Part shown: piece by piece, positions 16,547 to 24,163 of the stretch
How positions within the stretch are numbered: the first letter of the stretch is position 1
How the letters are laid out: each line of letters begins with the position of its first letter
Assembly (NCBI RefSeq): GCF_007003975.1
Contig: NZ_VFTC01000005.1
Span: forward strand, 166,519 to 230,518
Reading direction: 5' to 3'
Length of the DNA stretch: 64,000 bases
Source of the DNA: Mesorhizobium sp. WSM4306
GTDB lineage: Bacteria > Pseudomonadota > Alphaproteobacteria > Rhizobiales > Rhizobiaceae
The notes under the pieces: model-generated
The model's database searches: none
What the model saw: only the letters and a program-made list of their open reading frames with translations
What the model was told of the DNA's origin: nothing
Position numbers and translations under genes: made by a program

Positions 16547-17866
16547 GTGAAGCGCTTCATCTCTATCACAGCAATTCTGCTTCTGCTCGCTCTGGTGTGC
16601 GTCGGCGTCGTCGGCTTCAACCTGTTCCGTGACAGCGCCATCAAACAGTATTTTGCCACCATGAAGCCGCCGGCGACGACCGTGTCGACGGTTGTCGTCA
16701 AGCCTTCCGACTGGACGCCGGGCGTCGAGGCGATCGGCACGGTGCGCGCCGTGCGCGGCGTCGACCTGACCGTCGAAACCAGCGGCGTTGTCAAGGAGAT
16801 CCTGTTTCACGCCAATCAGAAGGTTGCGGACGGCGCAGTCCTGCTGCAACTCGACGACGCCGTCGAGCGCGCCGATCTCGAGGCAACGAAGGCGCAAGTG
16901 GCGGTCGTCCAGACGGCGCTGGAGCGCGCCATCGAACTGCAGAAGCGCGGCGTTAATCCGGAGGCTACGCTCGACACGGCACGTGCAACCGCAACAGCCA
17001 CCGAAGCCCAAGTGGCCAAACTGCAGGCGGTGCTCGACCAGAAGCAGCTGACGGCGCCTTTCAGCGGCACCGTCGGCATCCCCAAGATCGACATCGGCCA
17101 ATATCTCTCGCCCGGCGGCGCGGTGGTGACCTTGCAGGATCTGGACACTATGCGGGTCGATTTCACGGTGCCCGAACAGCAGCTGCCGCTGCTCAAGATC
17201 GGCCAGACCGTGCGGCTCGGCATCGGCGGCAGCGGCGGCGGCGCCGACATGCCATTTGCCGGCGCCATTCGCGGCATCGACCCCAAAATCGACGCTTCTA
17301 GCCGCCTGGTGTCCGTCCGGGGCGAAGTCGCCAACCCTGATGGCAAGCTGACGCCCGGCCAGTTCGTCCAGGTTCGCGTTGAGCTGCCGCAGGAAAAAAA
17401 TATCCTGTCCTTGCCGCAGACGGCATTGACGTCGAGCCTCTATGGCGACTTCGTCTTCGTGGTCGTTCCGGCAAAGCCCGCCGAGGCGGGCGCGGCTCCG
17501 CCGGCAAAGGCCGAGGATCAGAAGCCGGCCGCCGACAAACCTGCCGACGATGCCGCAAAGCCGCAGGCCGAAGCAGCCAAGCCCGCCGCCGACGCGGCAA
17601 AGTCCCCGGACAAGGCCGCCGACAAGCCCGCCGCTGCCGACGCCGGCAAACCGGCCGCTGAAGAGGAGAAGCCGGCGCTTGTCCTGTCGCAGGTGTTCGT
17701 GAAGCCCGGCCGCCGCAACGACGGCATGGTCGAGATCGTGGAAGGCATCAAGGCCGGCGACGAGGTCGTCACCGCCGGTCAGAACCGTCTCTTCAACGGC
17801 ATGTCCGTTGCTGTCGACAACACCATTGATCCCAGCAAGTCGGCGAACCAGCAGGCTCAGCAATGA
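16547..17866 (+). CDS. RND efflux periplasmic adaptor (membrane fusion protein) with Ala/Lys/Pro-rich insert
   Basis: This 439-residue adaptor has an N-terminal signal anchor ('ISITAILLLLALVCVGVVGF'), a lipoyl/barrel-sandwich half 'GTVRAVRGVDLTVETSGVVKEI', a coiled-coil hairpin (about residues 105-165, 'ATKAQVAVVQTALERAIELQ'), the matching lipoyl half 'LTAPFSGTVGIPKIDIGQYL' and a beta-barrel domain. Residues about 305-378 are an unusual low-complexity stretch of Ala, Lys, Pro and Asp, interrupting the C-terminal membrane-proximal domain, which resumes with 'ALVLSQVFVKPGRRNDGMVEIVEGI'. The GTG start has a GAGGGGA site 5 bases upstream. Its stop overlaps the pump gene by 4 bases. It links an inner membrane RND pump to an outer membrane channel that is not encoded nearby. 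Confidence 0.9.
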   Translation: MKRFISITAILLLLALVCVGVVGFNLFRDSAIKQYFATMKPPATTVSTVVVKPSDWTPGVEAIGTVRAVRGVDLTVETSGVVKEILFHANQKVADGAVLLQLDDAVERADLEATKAQVAVVQTALERAIELQKRGVNPEATLDTARATATATEAQVAKLQAVLDQKQLTAPFSGTVGIPKIDIGQYLSPGGAVVTLQDLDTMRVDFTVPEQQLPLLKIGQTVRLGIGGSGGGADMPFAGAIRGIDPKIDASSRLVSVRGEVANPDGKLTPGQFVQVRVELPQEKNILSLPQTALTSSLYGDFVFVVVPAKPAEAGAAPPAKAEDQKPAADKPADDAAKPQAEAAKPAADAAKSPDKAADKPAAADAGKPAAEEEKPALVLSQVFVKPGRRNDGMVEIVEGIKAGDEVVTAGQNRLFNGMSVAVDNTIDPSKSANQQAQQ

Positions 17867-20800
17867 ACGTTTCCGACATCTTCATTCGCCGGCCGGTGCT
17901 CTCCACCGTGCTGGCCTGCATGATCCTGCTCCTGGGTTTCCAGGGCATTTTCAACCTGTCGATCCGGCAATATCCCAAGGTCGACGAGACGGCGATCACC
18001 ATCACGACCGCCTATCCCGGCGCCAGCGCCGATCTGATCCAGGGCTTCATCTCCGCCCCGATCGCGCGTGCCGTCGCCTCGACCGAGAACATCGACTACG
18101 TCACCTCGTCGAGCCGGCCCTCTTCCAGCACCGTGGTCGTCCAGATGAAGCTCGGCTCCAACCCGGATGTCGCGCTGACCGAGGTGCTGTCGAAGGTGCA
18201 GGGCGTGCGCGGTACCTTGCCTGACGCCTCGAAGGACCCTGTGATCGTCAAGGGTACCGGCCAAGAATTCGCGATGATGTACATCTCGATGCAGAATCCG
18301 AACATGACGAAGGAGCAGCTCACCGAATATATCGAGCGGGTGGTGCGGCCGCGTATATCGACCGTGGAAGGCGTCGCCGACGTGCAGATCTTCGGCGCCG
18401 AGGAATATTCGATGCGCGTCTGGATCGACCCGGTCAAGCTTGCCGCGCGCGGCGTGACCGCGGCCGAAGTGCTGACCGCAATCAACAACTCCAACTTCCT
18501 GTCGGCGCCTGGCAACACCGAGAACGAGTATGTCGTGTCGTCGATCACCGTTCGCTCGACGTTGCAGACGCCGGAAGCCTTTGCCGAACTTCCGCTGCGT
18601 TCGACCGACGGCCAGGTGGTGCGGTTGCGCGACGTGGCGCGCGTCGAGCTCGCCGCCGAGAGCACCGACACCAGGGTGAGCTTCAATGGCAAGCCGGGCA
18701 CCTTCCTCGCCATCTTCCCGACGCCGGCCGCCAACCCGCTGACGACGGCGGAAGCGATCCACAAGATCGTGCCATTGATCCAGGACACGCTGCCGAAAGG
18801 CATGACCATCGAGATCGTCTACGATTCCACCGAGCAGATCAGCGCCTCGATCGACGAGGTGTTCAAGACGATCGCCGAGGCCGTCGCCATCGTCATCGTG
18901 GTCATCCTGCTGTTCCTCGGCTCGTTCCGTTCGGTGATGATGCCGATCGTGACCATCCCGCTGTCGCTGGTCGGCGTGTGCTTTCTTTTGTTTGCGGTCG
19001 GATATTCGATCAACCTTCTGTCGCTGCTGGCCATGGTGCTGGCCATCGGCCTTGTCGTCGACGACGCCATCGTGGTGGTGGAGAATATCCATCGCCACAT
19101 GGAGGAAGACCACATGTCGCCGATGCAGGCGGCCTTCAACGGCATGCGCGAGATTTTCTCCGCCATCGTGGCCATGACCATTACGCTGGCCGCCGTGTTC
19201 GCGCCGCTGGCCTTCACCGGCGGCCTGACCGGTGCGCTGTTCCGCGAGTTCGCGGTGACGCTGGCCGGATCAGTGGTGCTGTCCGGCGTCATTGCCGTCA
19301 CCATCACGCCGATGATGGCGGCGCGCCTGCTGAAGGCCGGCGCCCCCGGCCGCTTCCAGCGCATCGTCGACGGCACCTTCAGCCGTGTCGAGCATGTCTA
19401 CGAGCGGGCGGTCACCGCCTCGTTGAGAAATCGGCCGGTGACGCTGCTGATGGTCGTGGCGCTGGTTGCGCTCACCGGCTTCATGTTCACCAAAACTTCA
19501 AGCGAACTGGCGCCGGAAGAGGACCAAGGCTTCCTGCTGTCGATCGTGACGGCACCGCGCTATGCGACATCCGACTACACCGAGACCTATGTCAACCAGA
19601 TCCTCGGCCTGGTGAAGGACATTCCTGAAACCAGGGCGCAATTCTCCGCCGTTGCCTTTGGCGGCGCGACCAACGGCGCCTTTGTCGGCTTCGCCTTCAA
19701 GGATTGGGCCGAGCGTCAGCGCAGTTCAAAGGAGCTTCAGGCCGACATCCAGGGACGTCTCGCCAAGGTCGCCGGCGTCGAGGCTTTCGTCTTCGCGCCG
19801 CCGACGCTGCCCGGCTCCGGCGGCGGCCTGCCGATCTCCATGGTGGTTCGCTCGACCGGCGGTTCGGCCGAGGTCTACGAGGCGGCCGAGCAGATCAAGA
19901 ACAAGGCGCAGGCCTCCGGCCGCTTCATCGTCGTGCAGAACTCGATGTCCTTTGACGCGCCGCAGGTGACGGTGACCATCGACCGCGACCGTGCCGCGGC
20001 TCTCAACCTGCCGATCGCCGACATCGGCCAGACGCTGACGCTGCTGGTCGGCGGCGCCGAAGTGGCGCAGTTCGACCGCGACTCCAACAGCTACGACATC
20101 ATCCCGCAGGTGCCGCAGGAATTCCGCGACAATCCCGACAAGCTCGGCGAATATTTCGTGCGCAGCGTGACCGGCGAGATGGTGCCGCTTTCGGCGGTGG
20201 TGAAGATTTCGACCAACGCCTCGCCGGCCGCGATCGAGCAGTTCAACCAGCTGAACTCGGCGACGATATCAGCGCTGCCGCTTCCAGGCGTCACCACGGG
20301 CGACGGGCTGCAGACCCTGGAGAACCTTGCCAAGGAGAGCTTGCCCGAAAGCTTTTTCATCGACTATTCCGGCCAGTCCCGGCAGGAGAAGGAGCAGGGC
20401 AACACGATCCTGATCGCGTTCGCGGCCGCCGTGATCGTCATCTACCTAGTGCTGGCGGCGCAGTTCGAAAGCTTCCGCGATCCGCTGATCATCATGATGG
20501 CGGTGCCGCTGTCGATCTTCGGCGCCATCGTGCCGCTCAATCTGGGGCTTGGAACGCTTAACATCTACACGCAGGTCGGCCTGATCACGCTGATCGGCCT
20601 GATCACCAAGCACGGCATTCTCCTGGTCGAGTTCGCCAACCAGCAACGCGAGAAGCACAAGATGTCGCGACTGGAGGCCATCATCGCCTCAGCCAAGGTA
20701 CGCCTGCGGCCGATCCTGATGACGACGGCGGCAATGGCGCTCGGCGTCGTGCCGCTGATCGTGTCCAGCGGCGCGGGTGCGGCGGCGCGTTATTCGATGG

Positions 20801-20946
20801 GCCTGGTGATCTTCACCGGCATCCTGGTCGGAACCATGTTCACCCTGTTCGTGGTGCCGATGTTCTACACCTTCATCGCCAGCAAGGACCTTCCGCATCA
20901 CGCCGAGAAGCCGGATCCGAAGCTGATGCCGGTGCCCGTGGACTAA
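17863..20946 (+). CDS. RND multidrug efflux pump permease (HAE1 family)
   Basis: The 1027-residue length, twelve predicted membrane helices and two large periplasmic loops match AcrB/MexB-type pumps. It begins 'MNVSDIFIRRPVLSTVLACMILLLGF', a typical HAE1 N-terminus. The proton-relay helix 4 reads 'AMVLAIGLVVDDAIVVVENIHRHMEE' with the paired Asp residues, and 'GLITLIGLITKHGILLVEFANQQRE' is the equivalent helix-10 signature. It exports hydrophobic or amphiphilic compounds from the periplasm or membrane using protons. It is coupled to the adaptor by an ATGA overlap; no TolC-type gene follows, and a strong terminator closes the operon. Substrate not predictable. Confidence 0.93.
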   Translation: MNVSDIFIRRPVLSTVLACMILLLGFQGIFNLSIRQYPKVDETAITITTAYPGASADLIQGFISAPIARAVASTENIDYVTSSSRPSSSTVVVQMKLGSNPDVALTEVLSKVQGVRGTLPDASKDPVIVKGTGQEFAMMYISMQNPNMTKEQLTEYIERVVRPRISTVEGVADVQIFGAEEYSMRVWIDPVKLAARGVTAAEVLTAINNSNFLSAPGNTENEYVVSSITVRSTLQTPEAFAELPLRSTDGQVVRLRDVARVELAAESTDTRVSFNGKPGTFLAIFPTPAANPLTTAEAIHKIVPLIQDTLPKGMTIEIVYDSTEQISASIDEVFKTIAEAVAIVIVVILLFLGSFRSVMMPIVTIPLSLVGVCFLLFAVGYSINLLSLLAMVLAIGLVVDDAIVVVENIHRHMEEDHMSPMQAAFNGMREIFSAIVAMTITLAAVFAPLAFTGGLTGALFREFAVTLAGSVVLSGVIAVTITPMMAARLLKAGAPGRFQRIVDGTFSRVEHVYERAVTASLRNRPVTLLMVVALVALTGFMFTKTSSELAPEEDQGFLLSIVTAPRYATSDYTETYVNQILGLVKDIPETRAQFSAVAFGGATNGAFVGFAFKDWAERQRSSKELQADIQGRLAKVAGVEAFVFAPPTLPGSGGGLPISMVVRSTGGSAEVYEAAEQIKNKAQASGRFIVVQNSMSFDAPQVTVTIDRDRAAALNLPIADIGQTLTLLVGGAEVAQFDRDSNSYDIIPQVPQEFRDNPDKLGEYFVRSVTGEMVPLSAVVKISTNASPAAIEQFNQLNSATISALPLPGVTTGDGLQTLENLAKESLPESFFIDYSGQSRQEKEQGNTILIAFAAAVIVIYLVLAAQFESFRDPLIIMMAVPLSIFGAIVPLNLGLGTLNIYTQVGLITLIGLITKHGILLVEFANQQREKHKMSRLEAIIASAKVRLRPILMTTAAMALGVVPLIVSSGAGAAARYSMGLVIFTGILVGTMFTLFVVPMFYTFIASKDLPHHAEKPDPKLMPVPVD

Positions 20947-20980
20947 AACTGCCCCACTCGAACCGCGAAACGAACAAACG

Positions 20981-21012
20981 AAAAGAGGCCGGAAACTTCC
21001 GGCCTCTTTTTT
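20981..21012. terminator. Strong bidirectional terminator after RND operon
   Basis: AAAAGAGGCCGGAA pairs perfectly with TTCCGGCCTCTTTT (14-base arms, 2-base loop) and ends in six Ts. It is 35 bases after the RND pump stop and may also serve the convergent L,D-transpeptidase gene. Confidence 0.9.
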
Positions 21013-21115
21013 GACTGGATTGATTACCGCGAAGCCCTGATGGAGCTTCAGGCGGGAGCTTGCGGTGGGGCACGGCCGTCTGGCCCCCCCCCACGACCGC
21101 TCCAACCGCAGTCTG

Positions 21116-21577
21116 CTACTTGACGATGACGATGCTGGTGTTGGTCGGGCCGAAGGTTTCAACCAGCTGGTAGAAGTCGGCGGCATTGTCGGGATGCAGC
21201 CGCACGCAGCCATGCGACGCCGGCTGTCCGAGGCGCTTGATGGCATAGGTCGCATGGACCGCATAGCCACCGCTGAAGAACACTGAATGCGGCATCGGCG
21301 CGTTGTCGTATTTCTTCGAGTACCACATCTCATGCATGCGGGTCGGCTTGAACGAGCCGGTCGGCGTGACATGCGCCCTGTCGCCGGTCGAGACCTTCCA
21401 GGCGAAGGTCGGCCGGCCGTTGACCAGCACTTCCATGGTCTGCTGCGACAGCGAAACACGCGCAACGATCTGGTTTGCCGCGGCATGGGCGGCGCTGTTG
21501 GCGGCGCCAAGCAGGAGCGCGGCGCCGGCAGCGGCGACGGTGACGTTGATGAGTTTGGCGGAAATGGCTCTGTACAT
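21116..21577 (-). CDS. L,D-transpeptidase (YkuD/ErfK family), exported
   Basis: This 153-residue protein carries a signal peptide (about residues 1-33, hydrophobic 'VTVAAAGAALLLGAANSAAHAAA') and a complete YkuD domain: 'IVARVSLSQQTMEVLVNGRPTFAWKVSTG' at the start, and the catalytic motif 'SHGCVRLHPDNA' with Cys124 and His122. L,D-transpeptidases cross-link peptidoglycan peptides or attach proteins to it in the periplasm; the family is expanded in Rhizobiales, where polar growth uses L,D cross-links. The ATG at 21577 is chosen because it begins the signal peptide; the longer frame adds 12 residues. It stands alone. Confidence 0.9.
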   Translation of the reverse strand: MYRAISAKLINVTVAAAGAALLLGAANSAAHAAANQIVARVSLSQQTMEVLVNGRPTFAWKVSTGDRAHVTPTGSFKPTRMHEMWYSKKYDNAPMPHSVFFSGGYAVHATYAIKRLGQPASHGCVRLHPDNAADFYQLVETFGPTNTSIVIVK

Positions 21578-21921
21578 GATGGCTCCCCTTTTTGCCGGCC
21601 CGGCCGGCGTCAATTCGATGACCGCCTTATCCTTGCGTCATGTTTCAGGCTGACTTCGCTTGATGCTCGTTTGTGTTTCGAATCTGTTTCCTCTGGTTAA
21701 CAAGCAAGGCGGGCAAGGGAGAAGCCAACGAGGAGAGTCCCGTCCGTCCTGCGCACTCGGGCTGTGGCCAGGCCGCCGAACGAAGGCGCGGATATCCTTA
21801 TATGAAAGAGGTTTGACTTCGCTCGAAACCCACTTGCAACAAAGTGCGGCCCGGGCGGCATGATCTGGTTACAGGCCAACCGCACAGTCATCCCAACGAG
21901 AACAGCCGGCGCCAAACGAAA
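21578..21921. other. Intergenic stretch of 344 bases, no gene recognised
   Basis: The stretch lies between the L,D-transpeptidase start and a small membrane-protein gene. I found no family-matching frame. A short palindromic GC block (CCGGCCCGGCCGG near 21596-21608) lies just upstream of the transpeptidase start and may be part of its leader. Confidence 0.4.
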
Positions 21922-22254
21922 ATGAGCATCAGATCGACCACCCTGTCCTGGCTTTTCAGGATCAGCATTGCCGCATTTGTCGTCGGCGGCATCGGCACAG
22001 TAGCCGGCACCCCGATGACGAAACTGGCGGTCATGAATTCGGGTGAGGTTTCGACGCTGCATGCCGCGCTGTTCATAGCCTTGGTCTGGATTGTCTCCAG
22101 TCTGCGCATCAACCGCCTCAAAGCCTTCTGGCGGGTCGGCTTTGGGTTGAAGTGGATGCGCGGCCCCTCCGGCAACTTGCTGCCGAGAGGACCGAAGGCC
22201 CGCGCCGCAGCGGGGGGCTCCGTGGGCGGCGCGGGCACTTCGGGTTTATCCTGA
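21922..22254 (+). CDS. Small hypothetical membrane protein
   Basis: The 110-residue frame starting at ATG 21922 ('MSIRSTTLSWLF') shows two plausible membrane segments, 'LFRISIAAFVVGGIGTVAG' and 'ALFIALVWIVSSLRI', followed by a basic Gly/Pro/Ala-rich tail. I do not recognise a family. An alternative minus-strand frame covers most of the same bases (21888-22310) but has no start signal or motif that makes it better. The ribosome site is weak. Moderate-to-low confidence that it is real. Confidence 0.4.
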   Translation: MSIRSTTLSWLFRISIAAFVVGGIGTVAGTPMTKLAVMNSGEVSTLHAALFIALVWIVSSLRINRLKAFWRVGFGLKWMRGPSGNLLPRGPKARAAAGGSVGGAGTSGLS

Positions 22255-22287
22255 AGCACCCGCGGTTTTTGATTTTTGGGGATACCG

Positions 22288-22458
22288 ATGAAGACGAAAT
22301 CTGCTGCCACGGTGCTTTCGGCACTGCTCTACGCACAGGGCTTGCTCGGCTTTGCCGGTCTCGCCACAGTTCTCCTGAAGGACCGCGCGCAGGCTTCCAG
22401 CGACATCGTGGTCGCCAGCGAATTGCCGTCGGGGCCATCGCTTCTGGTGGTGCGCTGA
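22288..22458 (+). CDS. Small hypothetical protein with signal-anchor helix
   Basis: This 56-residue frame begins at ATG 22288, preceded by GGGGAT about 5 bases upstream. It contains one hydrophobic segment ('VLSALLYAQGLLGFAGLATVLL') after a Lys-containing N-terminus, then a short polar tail; it may be a single-pass or secreted peptide. No family is recognised. It ends 15 bases before a dispersed hairpin repeat. Confidence 0.4.
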   Translation: MKTKSAATVLSALLYAQGLLGFAGLATVLLKDRAQASSDIVVASELPSGPSLLVVR

Positions 22459-22472
22459 CGCCTATGCATGCC

Positions 22473-22499
22473 GCCCAAAATTGCGCAGCGGTTTTGGGC
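22473..22499. repeat. Rhizobiales intergenic hairpin (GCCCAAAA type)
   Basis: GCCCAAAA (22473-22480) pairs with TTTTGGGC (22492-22499) around a loop TTGCGCAGCGG, with ATGCATG just before it. The loop resembles that of the hairpin at 24056-24099 (GTGCGTAGCGG). Short hairpins of this type are widely repeated between genes in Rhizobiales. Confidence 0.6.
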
Positions 22500-22529
22500 G
22501 AGCCGCGAAACAATCCAGCCTTACTGCTC

Positions 22530-23234
22530 TCAGTCGGAGCGCTGCGTCGGCGGGTCGAACCGGTAACCGGCGCCTCGTATGGTGATGATGGTTTCGGTGT
22601 CGAGCTTGCGGCGCAGCCGCACGATGCGCGAATCGATCGAGCGGTCGAAGGCATCGGCGTTTTCAGCCGGCGCCGCCGCGATGATGTCGTCGCGCGTCAG
22701 CACCTTGCGCGGGCTGGCCAGAAACAGCCTCAGCAGCGCCACCTGGCCCGGCGACAGCTGCTCTTCCTCACCCGAGCGGTGCATGACGATGGCCGACCGC
22801 AAATCGACGGTGGCATTTTCCAGCACGATCAGTTCCTGGGAAGACCTGCCGCGCCGCGTCAGCAGGCCGCCAATGCGCGCGGCAAGCTCCCGGACATTGA
22901 GCGGGCTTTCAATGACGTCGGCGGCGCCAAGCTCGAGGGCCAGCACCTTGTCGACCAGATCGGCCGGTCGACAGATAAGGATGAAATCCGGCCCGGCCTT
23001 GCCGTCCACGCTCTGGCCGCCGCCATAACGCCTGAGCAGATCCCGCCCCTCCGCCTGGCTGACGCTGTCACCGACGATGACGACGTCGATGCCTCCGGCC
23101 GAAAGCAGGGATTCGGCTTCCCAGGGCTGCCGCGCCTCGCGCACGTCATGGCCACGCCGGTCGAGATGGTCGGCGAGATCGCCGGCCACCACATCGGCGA
23201 CGGAAACCAGCGCGATGACGGATCGTGCAGCCAT
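22530..23234 (-). CDS. OmpR-type transcription factor with degenerate receiver domain
   Basis: The 234-residue protein has the response-regulator layout, a receiver-like domain (about 1-120) and a C-terminal winged helix (about 135-230: 'LSPGQVALLRLFLASPRKVLTRDDII', 'SIDSRIVRLRRKLD', 'IITIRGAGYRF'). The receiver has lost the phosphorylation residues: the acidic pair normally after strand 1 is 'SVAD', the acceptor position aligns with Gly55 in 'IDVVIVGDSVS' (an Asp follows one residue later), and the Lys-Pro signature reads 'ESP'. It therefore probably works without phosphorylation or by another signal. It is divergent from a canonical OmpR-type regulator 93 bases away, which may be its partner or target. 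Confidence 0.85.
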   Translation of the reverse strand: MAARSVIALVSVADVVAGDLADHLDRRGHDVREARQPWEAESLLSAGGIDVVIVGDSVSQAEGRDLLRRYGGGQSVDGKAGPDFILICRPADLVDKVLALELGAADVIESPLNVRELAARIGGLLTRRGRSSQELIVLENATVDLRSAIVMHRSGEEEQLSPGQVALLRLFLASPRKVLTRDDIIAAAPAENADAFDRSIDSRIVRLRRKLDTETIITIRGAGYRFDPPTQRSD

Positions 23235-23327
23235 ATTTTCTTCCCCTGCCCCTGCAACCGGATATGAGTGCTGGACATCATGTTTATACCCAATCTACTT
23301 TCTGCTGAAAGCGGGAGCGAGGCCATA

Positions 23328-24056
23328 GTGCGGGCACGAATTGTCATCGTCGAGGACGAGCCCGATCTCAGGGACGCGGTCGCCGAGTATCTCGGCGCCA
23401 ATGGTTACGATGTGACCCAGGTCGGAAGCGCTGCCGAGGCGCGCGCCTTGCTGGAGACCGAAGCGTTCAACCTGGCCATCCTCGACATCGCCATGCCGGG
23501 CGAGGATGGCCTGTCGCTCGGCCGTTGGCTGCGCTCGAAAATGCCGATCGGCATCATCTATGCCACGGCCGCCGGCACCGCGCTCGACCGCATTGTCGGG
23601 CTGGAGCTTGGCGCCGACGACTACATCGTCAAGCCCTATGAATTGCGTGAGGTGCTGGCCCGTGTCCGCTCCGTGCTGCGCCGGGTTCCGCAACCGAGCC
23701 CGCCTCAGGCGGCGAAGGCGCAAGCCGATGGCGGGCGCCGGCTGAGCTTCGGTCAATTCCAGGCTGACCTCGACGGCAGGCTTGTCACCGGCGCCAATGG
23801 CACCGTCATCGACATGGCCAAGAGCGAGTTCGACGTGCTGGAGGTTTTCCTGACCCGTGCCAACCGGCTGTTGACACGGGCGGCGATCTCCGAGGCGATC
23901 GGCTTCGTCGAAGACCCGGAATCGTCGCGTGCGGTCGACATCCGCATCATGCGGCTGCGCAAGAAGATCGAAGCCGACCCGGCCAATCCAAAATTTTTGC
24001 GCACTGTGCGCGGCGAAGGCTATATCTTCTCGCTGCCGACCGGCGACGGACACTAG
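23328..24056 (+). CDS. OmpR-family response regulator
   Basis: This 243-residue regulator has a complete receiver: 'VRARIVIVEDEPDLRD' with the acidic triad, phospho-acceptor Asp53 in 'NLAILDIAMPGEDG', Thr/Ala switch 'IYATAAG' and the Lys of 'DDYIVKPYE', followed by a winged-helix DNA-binding domain ending 'KFLRTVRGEGYIF'. I prefer the GTG at 23328, with GGGAGCGAGG upstream, because the protein then begins right at strand 1; the ATG at 23268 would add 20 residues. The hybrid kinase gene 107 bases downstream on the same strand is the likely partner, with a divergent degenerate regulator upstream. Confidence 0.88.
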   Translation: MRARIVIVEDEPDLRDAVAEYLGANGYDVTQVGSAAEARALLETEAFNLAILDIAMPGEDGLSLGRWLRSKMPIGIIYATAAGTALDRIVGLELGADDYIVKPYELREVLARVRSVLRRVPQPSPPQAAKAQADGGRRLSFGQFQADLDGRLVTGANGTVIDMAKSEFDVLEVFLTRANRLLTRAAISEAIGFVEDPESSRAVDIRIMRLRKKIEADPANPKFLRTVRGEGYIFSLPTGDGH

Positions 24057-24099
24057 CAATTCCAGGAAAAGTGCGTAGCGGTTTTCCCACAGGAATTGC
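24056..24099. repeat. Rhizobiales intergenic hairpin (GCAATTCC type)
   Basis: GCAATTCC (24056-24063) pairs with GGAATTGC (24092-24099), and inside it GGAAAA pairs with TTTTCC around GTGCGTAGCGG. It begins at the last base of the response-regulator stop codon. The sequence and loop are of a kind found repeatedly between genes in Rhizobiales and may act as a weak terminator or mRNA-end stabiliser. Confidence 0.65.
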
Positions 24100-24163
24100 G
24101 TCGGAACAAAGAGATGGAACGGGTGCACCGTTCTAGAGCCCTACCACCCACGGCCCTGTATAG

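Noticed and set aside
21888..22310. A 140-codon minus-strand frame overlapping the small membrane protein gene
   Set aside because: No ribosome site or motif; the plus-strand frame has two membrane helices. Neither is certain, but the plus strand is preferred.
24103..24133. GGAAC followed by CGTT upstream of the hybrid kinase
   Set aside because: The spacings are 21 and 8 bases, outside the 16-17 range of EcfG promoters.
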